This document shows positions 36,985-47,409 of a DNA stretch of 64,000 bases, one piece after another (positions within the stretch are counted from its first letter, which is position 1; every line of letters starts with the position of its first letter). Source of the stretch: Pantoea sp. Eser (lineage in GTDB: Bacteria > Pseudomonadota > Gammaproteobacteria > Enterobacterales > Enterobacteriaceae). The notes under the pieces are model-generated. The model made no database searches. It was not told the DNA's origin and saw only the letters and a program-made list of their open reading frames with translations. The stretch covers positions 80,349 through 144,348 of the forward strand of contig SZZY01000011.1 of assembly GCA_009830035.1 (NCBI GenBank). The letters run 5' to 3'. The position numbers were made by a program, and so were the translations under genes.

Positions 36985-37954
36985 TTACAGGTTTTCCCGC
37001 GTCATCAGCTCGAACGGTACGGTCACCTGGGCAAAGTGATCGCGCTGTTCGCTCCCGCCGTTCAGGCAGGTGGCGATTACCGCATCGGCCATCACATCAA
37101 TCCGGTGCCGCAGCATCAGCGGTATGGTGCCGTCAATCAGCGCCAGCTCATCGCCAAGCAGCGGACCGTGGCACAGCAGATCAATCTGACGGCGGCCGCT
37201 GTCTAGCAGGGCCTGCACCCCCCCCTCAATGCCGCCGCAGGGCGCATAAATCATCACCAGATCAGCATGCTGCTCCAGTAACTGGCGGGTAGCCTGATAG
37301 CCGCCTTCATTTGACTCATGGGTTTTTAACGGCTCAAGCACTCGCTGGCTGACGCCCGATTCACGCAGGTAGGAACGGAAGCTGATCTCGCTGCTCTCCT
37401 GACAGGTAAAGCGGTGGTCGCCAAGCAACACGCCGACGCAGCAGATGTTGCGCCATCCAGGCGGCAGTTCGCCCCGCCTTCTGATTATCAATGCCGATAA
37501 AACCGGCGTGCTCGCAGGGCGAGAAATCGGACAACAGGGCGTAGACCCGGATGCCCAGCCGCGACACATCCTGGATAGCGTGACGGACTAAGGGATGATC
37601 CAGCGCCACCAGCCCAATCACATCGTTACGCTGAGCGAGCTGGCGCAGAGAGCGGGCAACCGCCTCCACTTCATGAATGTCGTGCCAGCAAAATTCGGTT
37701 TCGCTGCCCGCCGGCTGGTGCCCCGCGCCCGCTGTTCCAGCGCTTCACTCAGCTGCTGATAGAACGAATAACGGGCCGGCAGCAGGATAAAACCAAAGCG
37801 TAGTTGAGCCGCAGCGGGTTGTGCTGCGGGCCGCCGCCAGCACCTTCTGCTCGGTTACGCCGCGCACCGGTGCCCGGCGGTTCAGCACCCGATCGACCGT
37901 CGCGACCCCTACGCCTGCCGCGTCGGCAATTGCCATCATGGTTACTTTTGACAT
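36985..37954 (-). pseudogene. LacI-family transcriptional repressor, frameshifted
   Basis: The ATG at 37954 has GGGAGAAGGG upstream. The helix-turn-helix is MMAIADAAGVGVATVDRVLN with RRAPVRG, as in LacI regulators of inositol and sugar operons. Frame changes near 37830, 37700 and 37460 split the ligand-binding domain (RNDVIGLVALDHPLVRHAIQ; EHAGFIGIDNQKAGRTAAWM; DLLCHGPLLGDELALIDGTI). It ends at 36985. It stands between two Gfo/isomerase loci transcribed away from it and carries matching palindromes on both sides, so it presumably controlled both. Confidence 0.8.
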
Positions 37955-38114
37955 AACCCTTCTCCCGCTATCGATCCTCATTTGCCGAAACGGGCGGTTC
38001 CCCTTCAGCGTTTCCTCTGCCATTGCACTACAGCAGTCAATCCTGTCACAACCCGGCGTATTTTCTCTCATTTTTATGAGAGAAAATATGTCATTACTTT
38101 TATCACCTTCGTAA

Positions 38115-38129
38115 AATGAAATTTTCATT
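38115..38129. promoter_or_regulatory. Operator candidate aatgaaattttcatt (copy 2)
   Basis: It is identical to the palindrome at 36898-36912 and lies between the divergent lacI-type gene and the plus-strand Gfo/isomerase operon. Confidence 0.65.
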
Positions 38130-38290
38130 CCTTTTTTGATTCTTTTTAAAACGGGAATTTGCTAAGATGGGCAAAAATCTGGCGTTAACTTCCCTGATGG
38201 AATCGCATCATCAAATGATTAGAGCGGTGGCAGCAGGCTTTCTATAGTGGGGTTCTGACTGGACCCTGCACGCAAAAAGAAGGAATGGGT

Positions 38291-39311
38291 ATGTTTCCCT
38301 CAACGCTTCCCACCCCACGCTTACCCGATGCCCGAACCCTGCCGTCGCTGCGCTGGGGAATTATCGGTCCCGGCTGGATCGCCGACCATTTTGCGCATGC
38401 GCTGCGCCACCATACCGACCAGCAACTGACGGCCGTGGCGGCCTGTAATCCGGCCAAAGCCCAGGCGTTTGCCGAAACGTGGTCAATTGCTTATGCCGCC
38501 AGCAGCATGGAGGCACTGCTGGCGCGTGAGGATGTCGACGCGGTCTATATCGCCACGCCGCATAATCACCATTTTCCGGATGGCCTGCGCGCTATCGCAG
38601 CGGGAAAGCACCTGCTGATTGAGAAACCGCTGGCGCTGAAATGCGCAGCAGGCGGCCGCGGCCCGCAACCTGCTGTGTATGGAAGCAATGTGGTGCAACT
38701 TCGCACCGAAATATGACGTTATCCGGCAGTTACTGGCGGATGGCGTGCTCGGCGAGGTTCACACCCTGATTGCCGATCACGGCGAATTTTTTACCGCGGA
38801 TCACCGCATCTTTAATCACGATCTGGCGGGCGGGCCGATGCTCGATCTCGGCAGTTACCTGGTGGCGCTCAGCGTGTTTATCGGCGGTGGCGCGCCCGAC
38901 AGCATCATCGCCAGGGGTCAGCCGGTGCCCGGCGGCAGTGTAAACGGTCAGACCTCAATGCTGTTGACGCATCGCCATGGCATGCATTCGCTGCTGAATA
39001 CCACCCTGTTCAGCAACACGCCTGGCGGCGCGGTGATTGCCGGCCGCGATGCCAGCCTAGTGCTGGAGGGCCAGTTCTATGCGCCAGGCAATTTTCGCCT
39101 CACGTCCAGCGATGGTCGCCACAGCCTGTACTGGGAAGAACCCGCCAACCGCTATCTGCAGCTGTGCCATGAAATCAACCACTTCGCCTGGTGTATCGGG
39201 CAGAACCTGACTGATTCGCCGATCCATCCGCTCGACCAAGCGATTACCACCCTGGCCACGATAGACAGCGTCAGGCAGCAGATCGGCGTCACCTTTAATG
39301 AAGAACAGTAA
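38291..39311 (+). pseudogene. Gfo/Idh/MocA-family oxidoreductase, one frameshift
   Basis: The ATG at 38291 is chosen because AAGGA precedes it by 7 bases. The Rossmann motif WGIIGPGWIADHFAHAL and IEKPLAL are present. Near 38650 a frame change falls between PLALKCA and AARNLLCMEAMWCNFAPKYD. The C-terminal domain (GGPMLDLGSYLVALSVFIGG) is complete to the stop at 39311. A single-base loss is the only defect seen. It is followed 24 bp later by an intact isomerase, so the pair resembles an inositol-like or sugar acid pathway. Confidence 0.85.
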
Positions 39312-39335
39312 AGTTAATGTTTCCGGAGCAGACAG

Positions 39336-40220
39336 ATGAAAATCGCTTTTGATGTGGATGTGATTAAAGACCTCGGCATCACCCGCATGGTCCATCAGGT
39401 GGCTGACTGGGGGTATAAATATATCGAACAGTCGCCGCATCCGCAGATCAACCCGTTTTACAAGCATCCTAAAGCCAGCCGCGAAATCATCACTGAATAT
39501 AAAAACGCGCTGCGTGCCACCGGGCTGGAGATCTCCTCGTTTATCGTGGTCTATCGCTGGTCCGGTCCGGACGAACTGCGCCGCCAGGCCGCAGTGAAGA
39601 ACTGGAAACGGATGATTGAGATCGCGGTTGAGATGGGCGTACAGGTGATCAACACCGAACTCTCCGGCACGCCTAACGAGCCGGAAATCTGTGAAGAGAT
39701 GTTTTATCGTTCGATGGAAGAGCTGCTGCCGATTATCGAACGTGAGGGGATCCGGGTCGAGATTCAGGCGCACCCGTGGGATTTCTGCGAAGAGAACAAC
39801 GAAACGGTGGATATCGTGAAGTCATTCCGCAGCGATAACGTCAAGTATATCTACAGTTCGCCGCACACCTTCTTCTACGACAAAGGCAGAGGCGATGTAA
39901 AACCGATGCTGGAGTATGCCGGAGACGATCTGTCGCACATGCTGATCGCTGACACCATGAACCACACCAAACATTGCCGCTACATCGTTAACCCACCCGG
40001 CGTTGATGCCACGATTCACCAGCACGTCGGCGTCGGCGAAGGCGAAGTCGATTTCGATACCCTGTTCCAGACGCTGCGTGACACCCACTTTGCCACACGC
40101 AGTTACAAAGTGGGTGGCGAGCCGATCATCACCACCTCACTGTTTGGTTACCCGGAGAAGATGAAGGTTCAGGCAGTGCAGACCCGCGAACTGATCGAGC
40201 GCGAGTTACTCAGCAAATAA
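39336..40220 (+). CDS. Sugar phosphate isomerase/epimerase (xylose-isomerase-like TIM barrel)
   Basis: Intact, 294 aa, with GGAG 7 bases before the ATG. The barrel includes VQVINTELSGTPNEPEICEE, RVEIQAHPWDFCEENNETVD and DDLSHMLIADTMNHTKHCRY (metal-site Glu, His and Asp), then VDATIHQHVGVGEGEVDFDT. These are the motifs of IolE/IolI/YcjR-type enzymes, which isomerise or epimerise keto-sugars and ketocyclitols. The substrate cannot be named. It follows a Gfo/Idh dehydrogenase in an operon and is one of few intact genes of the locus. Confidence 0.88.
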   Translation: MKIAFDVDVIKDLGITRMVHQVADWGYKYIEQSPHPQINPFYKHPKASREIITEYKNALRATGLEISSFIVVYRWSGPDELRRQAAVKNWKRMIEIAVEMGVQVINTELSGTPNEPEICEEMFYRSMEELLPIIEREGIRVEIQAHPWDFCEENNETVDIVKSFRSDNVKYIYSSPHTFFYDKGRGDVKPMLEYAGDDLSHMLIADTMNHTKHCRYIVNPPGVDATIHQHVGVGEGEVDFDTLFQTLRDTHFATRSYKVGGEPIITTSLFGYPEKMKVQAVQTRELIERELLSK

Positions 40221-40250
40221 CCTCGCCCGGCCGCGCTTTGCCGCTTCTCT

Positions 40251-40277
40251 GCCCGCCTCGCCGTCTGCGCGGCGGGC
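40251..40277 (+). terminator. Hairpin terminator of the isomerase operon
   Basis: Stem gcccgcc / ggcgggc with a 13-base loop, 31 bp after the stop; the downstream text (atggttta) lacks a clean T-run, so termination may be weak. Confidence 0.5.
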
Positions 40278-40430
40278 ATGGTTTACCTTTCGTCTATAGC
40301 AATTCCCGCAGCCGACAACCCGCACGGCCGGTCATTCGCCAGGCCGTGATCACCGCCAGCAGAGTTAAACCGGCTTTTATCCACCTGCTACACTCCAGGC
40401 AAACATCACACCACAAGGCGAACCTTCACT

Positions 40431-41294
40431 ATGTCGGAAAATGCATATCAGCCCGCAAAAGTCTGGAGCTGGGATCCCGAAGCAAAAGGCAACGGCGCTA
40501 AAACCAATCGCCCGTTCGCTGGCCCTATCTATGAAAAAACGCTGCCGGTCGGCAAGCATCCTTTGCAGCTCTATTCGCTCGGCACGCCGAACGGCCAGAA
40601 AGTGACCATCCTGCTGGAAGAGCTGCTGGCGCTTAACGTGATTGATGCCGAATATGATGCCTGGCTGATCCGCATCGGCGAAAGCGCTCAGTTCTCCAGC
40701 GGTTTTGTTGAGGTTAACCCTAACTCCAAAATCCCGGCGCTGAGTGACCACTCCGCCACGCCGCCGATTCGGGTGTTTGAATCAGGCAATATCCTGCTCT
40801 ATCTGGCGGAAAAATTTGGCTACTTCCTGCCAAAAGATCTGGCGCAACGCACGGAAACGCTGAACTGGCTGTTCTGGCTGCAAGGCTCTGCGCCTTATCT
40901 CGGCGGCGGTTTTGGCCATTTCTATCACTATGCGCCAGAGAAAATCGAATACGCCATCAACCGCTTTACCCTTGAGGCCAAACGTCAGCTCGACGTGCTG
41001 GATAGTCAGCTGGCTGACAATCGCTATCTCGCCGGTGAGGATTACACCATCGCCGACATCGCGACCTGGCCGTGGTACGGCAATCTGGTGCTGAATGACC
41101 AGTATGGCGGTGCCGAATTCCTTGATGTGCAGTCCTATAAAAATGTGGTGCGCTGGGCGAAAGAGATTGCTCAGCGTCCTGCCGTGATCCGTGGCCGCAA
41201 GGTCAACCGTGTAATGGGCGACCCGGCCGATCAGCTGCATGAGCGTCATGATGCGTCTGACTTTGATACCCAGACCCAGGATAAAAAAGCTTAA
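40431..41294 (+). CDS. yghU: Glutathione S-transferase YghU (disulfide-bond reductase)
   Basis: Intact, 287 aa, as in E. coli. It begins SENAYQPAKVWSWDPEAKGN and includes LYSLGTPNGQKVTILLEELL (thioredoxin-like fold), EVNPNSKIPALSDHS and FESGNILLYLAEKFG, followed by the helical C-terminal domain (RYLAGEDYTIADIATWPWYG). The Nu-class enzyme reduces disulfides and organic hydroperoxides with two glutathiones in the cytosol. A DUF1330 gene starts 10 bp later. Confidence 0.93.
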   Translation: MSENAYQPAKVWSWDPEAKGNGAKTNRPFAGPIYEKTLPVGKHPLQLYSLGTPNGQKVTILLEELLALNVIDAEYDAWLIRIGESAQFSSGFVEVNPNSKIPALSDHSATPPIRVFESGNILLYLAEKFGYFLPKDLAQRTETLNWLFWLQGSAPYLGGGFGHFYHYAPEKIEYAINRFTLEAKRQLDVLDSQLADNRYLAGEDYTIADIATWPWYGNLVLNDQYGGAEFLDVQSYKNVVRWAKEIAQRPAVIRGRKVNRVMGDPADQLHERHDASDFDTQTQDKKA

Positions 41295-41304
41295 GGGACA
41301 CCCT

Positions 41305-41610
41305 GTGAGTGCTTACGTTGTATTTATTCGTGATAACACCCCGAACGAAGATGAAATGGCGATCTACGCCGAGAAAGCGGGCCAGGCACGCGGCGATCAC
41401 CCGATCAACCCGCGGGCCTTTTATGGCGAACTGGAAACGCTGGAAGGTCAGGAAGCGGAAGGTGTAGTCATTCTGGAATTCCCAACCCGTGAAGCAGCAC
41501 ATGCGTGGTATGACAGCCCCTTTCAGGCGGCAGCCCTGCCGCCTGCGTCGGTTATTCCAGCCCGATCCGCACCACGCTGTCCGCTCCCTGGCTGCTGTGA
41601 TCCGGATTAA
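41305..41610 (+). pseudogene. DUF1330 family protein, C-terminus lost
   Basis: The GTG start at 41305 has AAGGGA upstream. The text SAYVVFIRDNTPNEDEMAIY, HPINPRAFYGELETLEGQEA and GVVILEFPTREAAHAWYDSP is DUF1330. After WYDSP the normal end is missing and the frame runs into the yncE gene of the opposite strand. A deletion near 41520-41540 has joined the two genes tail to tail. Function of the family: small cytosolic dimer of unknown role. Confidence 0.8.
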
Positions 41611-42293
41611 AGCCTTGCTTCACCGTCACATACAGCGTCTGGCCATCGGGTGATACCAGCAGGCTGTTGGGATGACTGTCGAACGACCAGCTATTTTTAC
41701 ACCGCATAGCTGGTGCCATCCAGCTGTAGCACCTTCTTCGACTCACGCTGACTGATGTAGATCTCATTGCGCTTGCCGTTAAATTTAATCCCCAATGAAT
41801 CCCCGAGATCCAGACGCTTAATCACCTTGCCGCTGCGCTCATCAAACACCAGCGTATTTTTCGCCTTTGAATTATCGGTGACAAACAGCCGGCCGGTTGC
41901 CGGATCGATCGCCGAGATGCCGCCATCCAGCGAATTGGTGGCGTAGAGCGCGCTGCCATCAGGCGCACTGGCCAGACCGAAGTTTTTCAGGTCGTAATGT
42001 CCTTCGCCGATGGTCTTCAGCGTGGTGGCATCCAGCCGATAGATCATGCCGCCGCTGACGTCTTTAAAGCCCTGAGCGCTGGCCACATACAGCGCGTTTT
42101 TTGCCGGCAGGTAAGCCATTTCATACAGGCCTTCACCCAGTTCACGCTGAGTCAGATGGCCCTGGCCGGTGGTTTCTACCTTAACCGGCGTGCTGGCGTC
42201 TGCTTTTCGGGCCGGCAGCTGACACGCGGTCAGGCTGAAGGTGGTGACAATCGCCAGGGCGAGTGCCGCTTTGCGCGGGCTGAATAAGGTTTT
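41552..42293 (-). pseudogene. yncE: YncE beta-propeller protein, internal deletion and frameshift
   Basis: The ATG at 42293 has GGAG upstream. The lipoprotein-like start FSPRKAALALAIVTTFSLTA and the first blades (LYEMAYLPAKNALYVASAQG) are normal. At GGISAIDPATG the text jumps to RLFVTDNSKAKNTLVFDERS; in the intact protein these are separated by over 100 residues, each side carrying a D-x-ATG repeat, so the deletion looks like recombination between them. Near 41697 one inserted base makes TAA before KNSWSFDSHPNSLLVSPDGQ; the original end is at 41552. YncE is an iron-regulated periplasmic protein. Confidence 0.88.
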
Positions 42294-42365
42294 CATTCTT
42301 AACTCCAGTAAGGGGCGAGCGGCTTCCATCAGGCCGCAGCACGGCGGGAAGACACAGAATAAAAA

Positions 42366-42384
42366 GAATGAGAATCATACTCAT
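42366..42384 (-). promoter_or_regulatory. Fur box upstream of yncE
   Basis: gaatgagaatcatactcat fits the 19-bp Fur consensus (gataatgataatcattatc) at 13 of 19 positions. It lies 73 bp before the yncE start, in agreement with the known Fur control of yncE in E. coli. Confidence 0.75.
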
Positions 42385-42480
42385 CAGGAAAAAAGATGTA
42401 AACGCAGCGGTGAATACATGGCTGCTCAGCGCGCAGTGTCGCAGGCTATACCCGGCGGTCGACGATAACGCCGTCAGGGA

Positions 42481-43395
42481 TTACGGCCCGACCTGCAAAT
42501 GCTGTTGCAGAAACGTGACGAAGGCGCTGATACGTGCGGGCAACTGCCGTTGCGCCTGCCAGACCGCAAAAATATCGCCATCCGGCGCCTGCCAGTCGGC
42601 CAGCACCGGCAGCAGATCGCCTGCGGCGATGCTGTGCTGCGCATCCCACCACGAACGCAGCAGAATGCCGTGTCCATCCATCGCCAGCCGCATCGCCACT
42701 TCGCCATCATTGGTAATCAGACTGCTCCTCACCTTCTGGCTGATACTCTGCTCACCGCACGTCAGCCGCCACAGGGGGAAATAGCTGTCGTGCCGGCGTA
42801 GCAGAATGCAGTTGTGCTGCGCCAGTTCGCGCACCGTTTCCGGCAGGCCATGCCGGGCCGCGTAGGCCGGAGAGCAGCAGAGGAGCGTGGATTGGTACGT
42901 AACTTGCGCGCCACCAGGCGGTTCGCCGACCCGGATATCGATGTCCATGTGCGCGTCCAGAAAATTAAGCGGCTGACTGGTGAGCTGTAGTGACAGGGAG
43001 AGCTGCGGATGCAGCGCGGCAAATGCCGACACGCAGGGAGCAATATGACGACGGCCAAAACCAAACGAGGCGTTAATGTTAAGCGTGCCGCGCAGCTGCG
43101 CCGTTTCGCCGCTCACCGCCTCTTCCAGCGCCGCCAGCTGGTCCAGCAACGGACGCGCGCCCGCCAGATAGCGCCGCCCTTCCGGCGTCAGCTCCAGCCG
43201 ACGGGTGGTGCGGCGCAGTAACTGCACGCCGAGCCGCTGCTCCAGCTGGCTCAGTCGTTTGCTGACGGCCGCCAGAGACAGCCCGAGTTCACGGGCAGCG
43301 GCGGTCAGGCTTTCCGGTGCGGCAAGCCGTACCGAAGAAAGCGAGGTCGTCGGTTGAGGTGCGGGATTCTCTACTTTGATTCAACACTGGATTGC
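42481..43395 (-). pseudogene. LysR-family regulator, N-terminal frameshift
   Basis: The frame from LAAPESLTAAARELGLSLAA through RRTTRRLELTPEGRRYLAGA to the end is open. The first residues (STDDLAFF) lie in another frame, so one extra base near 43330 broke the start; the start itself (43395, GTG/TTG) is uncertain. The effector domain carries LRGTLNINASFGFGRRHIAP. It faces a tartrate/malate dehydrogenase gene and resembles the DmlR-type regulator of that gene (inference). Confidence 0.78.
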
Positions 43396-43472
43396 GTTTC
43401 AGGCTCATTATTTCCCCGGAATCGACAGTTATACTGCGTACACAATTCGAACATCAACCGGAAAAGTGCCCT

Positions 43473-44550
43473 GTGACTGACAAAATCCATCGTATTGCGG
43501 TAATACCTGGCGACGGTATCGGCAAAGAAGTGATGAGTGATGCCGGAAGGCGTGCGCGTGATGAATGCGGCGGCGGAAAAATTCAATATTCCGCTGCGCT
43601 GGGAGTGGTTTGACTACGCCAGCGCCGACTACTGGCAGCAGCATGGCAAGATGCTGCCTGACGACTGGTTTCCGCAGCTGAAAGCGTTTGATGCCCTCTA
43701 CTTTGGTGCGGTTGGCTGGCCGGATGTAGTACCCGACCACGTTTCCCTGTGGGGATCGCTGTTGCAGTTACGCCGCGAGTTCGATCAATACGTCAATCTG
43801 CGTCCGGTGCGCCTGATGCCGGGTGTTAAAGCGCCGCTGGCCAACCGTCAGCCGGGTGATATCGACTTCTGAGTGGTGCGCGAAAATACCGAAGGCGAAT
43901 ACTCCAGCGTGGGCGGAACCATGTTCCCCGGTACCAATCGCGAGGTAGCGATCCAGGAAACGGTGATGACCCGCACCGGTGTCGATCGCATCCTGAAATT
44001 TGCTTACCAGCTGGCACAGAGCCGCCCGAAAAAACACCTGACCTCCGCCACCAAATCGAACGGTATTGCGATCACTATGCCTTACTGGGATAGCCGGGTT
44101 GAAGCGATGGCTGGCCAGTTCCCCGAGGTGAAGGTCGACAAGTATCATATCGATATCCTCGCCGCCAATTTCGTGCTGCATCCGGACTGGTTTGATGTGG
44201 TGGTCGCCAGTAACCTGTTTGGCGATATCCTGTCGGATCTCGGTCCGGCCTGTACCGGCAACATCGGCATCGCTCCCTCCACCAATATCAACCCGGAAGG
44301 CCACTTTCCAAGCCTGTTTGAACCGGTGCACGGCTCTGCGCCAGATATTGTCGGTAAAGGCATCGCCAGCCCGATTGGACAGATCTGGTGCGGCGCGATG
44401 ATGCTGGAGCATCTGGGCTATAAAGCGGCGGGTGATGCGGTGTTAGAGGCGATTGAACGCACGCTGGCCGCAAGTGAACATCTGACGCGCGATCTCGGCG
44501 GCAGCGCCAGCACCGAACAGCTCGGCAGTGCCATCGCCGCCGCGCTCTGA
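43473..44550 (+). pseudogene. ttuC: Tartrate dehydrogenase/D-malate dehydrogenase
   Basis: The GTG at 43473 begins TDKIHRIAVIPGDGIGKEVM. A frame change near 43540 leads to GVRVMNAAAEKFNIPLRWEW. TGA at 43870 stands for the tryptophan of DFWVVRENTEGEYSSVGG. The rest (KSNGIAITMPYWDSRVEAMA, VASNLFGDILSDLGPA, PVHGSAPDIVGKGIASP) is complete to 44550. It is an isopropylmalate-dehydrogenase-family enzyme using NAD and Mn to oxidise tartrate or D-malate. Two lesions make it inactive. Confidence 0.88.
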
Positions 44551-44551
44551 G

Positions 44552-45686
44552 TTATTCCGGCAGCTGCACCACGCTGTCGGGATGCCAGCCTGGCGGTAAC
44601 GGCTCCGGCCGCACGATCGCCAGGTTGTGCAGCTGTAGGTTCTCCACGCCGCGCGCAAACAGTCCCGGCAGTCCGCAGGGATAGCGCTCAACCCCGTACA
44701 CCTCTCCGGTTTTCGGATCGAGCTTATAGGCGTTATCCAGCCCCATGCCGGTCGGTGAATCGGGGTTACACGGCGGCCGGACGTCATACTGCCCCTGCGC
44801 CACCGACGCCACGCTTTGCCGCAACTGCACCTGACTGATTAACACATCGCGGATCGCGCCCGGCTGCGCTGCATGCAGGTTAATCGCCCCTTCCGCTACG
44901 CCCGTCACGTTAGTGAACCGCACCTGCTCCACGCGGCTCGGCGCGATCGCCGGATCGCGACTGCGCACCGAGATAAACAACGGATCGGCTTTGCCCCAGT
45001 GGCACGGTGGCGCATGGTGGCAGGCAAAGGTCAGATTGCTGAACAGCAGACGCCGCATCGCCCCGCCGTCGCGTGACAGAATGCCGATGGCACGGTTGGA
45101 ATCGAAAATGGTGCAGCCGGTCACCGTCACATCTTCCACATCATCCCAGCTTTCGGTGCCGATTTTAAAGGCGCAGCTGTAACTGCGCAGCAGACAGTTG
45201 GTGATCATAATCTGGCGGGCCGGACGTCGCCGCGCCGCAGGCTTGTGGGTGGTTTTGATGCAGATAGCATCATCGGCGGCGCTAAGGTAGCTGTTACTGA
45301 CAAACACCGCCTCGCAGCTGTCGATGTTCATCGCATCGGTATTCGGCATGGTCATGGCGTTATCGATGGTGAGATGGTCGATGTGCACATGGCGACAGCT
45401 CACCAGATGCACGGTCCACATCGGGGCCTGCACGATGGTGAAATCTTCCAGCCTCACCTGCTCGCAATCTTCAAAAACGATGATACGCGGACGGTCGGCG
45501 CGCGGCAGACGATAACTCTGCTCATCACGTTCGGTGGCAAACCAGGCTTCGCCATCGCCATCAATTCGGCCGGTACCGCTGAGGGTGATATTGCGCTGGC
45601 CGAGGGCGTAGAGCAGCACGTTGTGTGACTTCTCGGCGCTGCTCAGCGCCTGTACCGGCTAGTAATCGGTAAGGGAAAGGTGCATT
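44552..45686 (-). pseudogene. Glycoside hydrolase family 28 (polygalacturonase-like), one early stop
   Basis: The ATG at 45686 is followed after eight codons by TAG, then PVQALSSAEKSHNVLL and a 355-codon open frame. The right-handed beta-helix carries the catalytic signature as MPNTDAMNIDSCE and AADDAICIKTTHK; RVEQVRFTNVTGVAEGAIN gives later coils. GH28 enzymes hydrolyse galacturonan or rhamnogalacturonan. It overlaps by one base the end of the tartrate gene and lies downstream of a sugar ABC transporter, so it likely fed that system. A downstream GTG could still start translation of most of it. Confidence 0.8.
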
Positions 45687-45788
45687 ATGCGTCTCCCGCA
45701 AGAGTGAGGAGGAAGAATTGCAGCACGTTCCGGTGCTGCAAGCCTTTGTCTGGTCGCCACTGCACCGTTGCGTGCCGGCGATCACAGA

Positions 45789-46574
45789 TTATTTCACGGC
45801 GCCTTCGGTCACGCCGCTGATAAACTTGGGCTGGAAAATCAGGAACACCGCCACCAGCGGCAGGATGACGATCATTGCACCCGCCATCAGCACCGGAATG
45901 TCGATGGTGTTTTTATTCTGAAAGAACATCATGCCGATCGGTAAGGTACGCAGCTCATCTTTGTTGACCAGAATCAGCGGGATTAAAAACTCATTCCAGG
46001 TCCAGATAAACAGCAGCAGCCCGAGCGTCGAGAGCGTCGGCCAGATGGCCGGAACCAGGATGCCCCACAAAATTTTGACCCGCGAGGCGCCATCCATCAC
46101 CGCCGCTTCTACCAGCTCTTTGGGCACCTGCTGAAAGGCACTGGCGATCATCAGAGTGGTAAACGGCAGCGACAGGGCAATCCGCGGCAGGATCAGCGCC
46201 AGAGAGGTATTGGTCAGCCCCATCCAGCGCAGTTCATGATAGAGCGGAATGATAAACGCCTCGCTCGGCAGCACCATGCCGAGCGCCAGCATCGCCGCGA
46301 TCGCCTTTTTACCGGGGATCTTCAGCCAGGCAAAGCCAAATCCGGCCAGAATCCCCAGCAGCACGCTGCACAGCACCACCGGGATCACCACCAGCACCGA
46401 GTTGAGGAAGTAGACGTTAAAATGTCCCTGCTGTCAGGCGGTGAGGTAGTTTTTAAAATTAAGCGAGGCGGGCAGCGTGAACATCCCCTGGAACAGCTCC
46501 ATCTGGGTTTTGAACGAGGTCATCAGCGCCACCATCCAGATCAGTGCGAGTGAAATCACCGGCGTACTACGCAT
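45789..46574 (-). pseudogene. Carbohydrate ABC transporter permease (MalG type), one stop
   Basis: The frame begins MRSTPVISLALIWMVALMTS; TGA near 46436 stands for a tryptophan (TA-W-QQGHFNVYF). The rest is open: ELVEAAVMDGASRVKILWGI is the EAA loop contacting the ATPase, and six helices are visible. Its start overlaps the stop of the preceding permease. With MalF-, ATPase- and binding-protein partners nearby it forms a type I sugar importer. Confidence 0.85.
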
Positions 46575-47352
46575 CAGTACCGCTCCTTTAAGGCCAGGTG
46601 AATCGGGTAGTTAATCCCTAACACAATCAGCATGCTGAACACCGCCACTGACGACGCATAGCCAAAGTAGTGCAGGTCAAAACCCTGCTTATTACATAAA
46701 GATATTGGTCACCATGGTGGAGGTGCCCGGTCCCGCCCTAGGTCATCACATAGACCAGGTCAAAGGCTTTCAGGCTGGCAATCACCGTCAGCAGCAGCGC
46801 GATCCGCACCTCAGGCCGCAGGGCCGGCAGAGTAATCCGCATAAACTTCTGGCGACGCGACGACCCATCCAGGTCGGCCGCTTCCAGCAGCGAGGGGTCC
46901 ATTCGCTGCAGGCCCGCCATAAACAGCACCAGACAGAAGCCGAAGAAGTACCAGGTGGCGACTAAGCCGACAGCCGGCAGCGCCCAAGGAAAATCGCCCA
47001 GTACCGCCATCGGCATGATATAGGGCAGAAAGAAGAGTATGCGCAGCACGCTGCGTTCGCTGTTGTTGCGCGTGTCATACAAAAAACTGCACAGCAGCAG
47101 ACCGATGCTAATCGGCAACATGGTATAGAACAGCATCAGGATGGTGTTATTGCCCAGCGCTATCCAGAACACCGGATCGCTGAACATTCGCAAGTAGTTG
47201 CTGACGCCGCTGAACACCGGCAGCGAGGTGCCGTCCCATTCGGTAAAGCTGATGCCGAGCGAGGCCAGCAGCGGCAACAGCAGAAATACCGCATAGACCA
47301 GCACCGCCGGCAGAACATAAAGAAAATTACGCCAACCGCTTAAATTCAACAT
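46574..47352 (-). pseudogene. Carbohydrate ABC transporter permease (MalF type)
   Basis: The start MLNLSGWRNFLYVLPAVLVY and helices are normal up to ASLKAFDLVYVMT, where a TAG and a frame change (near 46740) follow. The EAA-type loop is SLLEAADLDGSSRRQKFMRI. The expected C-terminus (INYPIHLALKERY) is found in another frame and ends at 46574, overlapping the next gene. Second half broken. Confidence 0.85.
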
Positions 47353-47409
47353 AACCGTACTCGTGGCTCAGAACGACGCTCAGGCCCGGCGATGCGCCGG
47401 GCCACCGGC

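Noticed and set aside
39057..39773. Minus-strand 238-codon frame opposite the Gfo/isomerase pair
   Set aside because: Spans two real plus-strand genes in a GC-rich region where antisense frames stay open; no recognisable domain.
43768..44412. Minus-strand 214-codon frame opposite tartrate dehydrogenase
   Set aside because: Antisense shadow; the plus strand has unmistakable IPMDH-family motifs.
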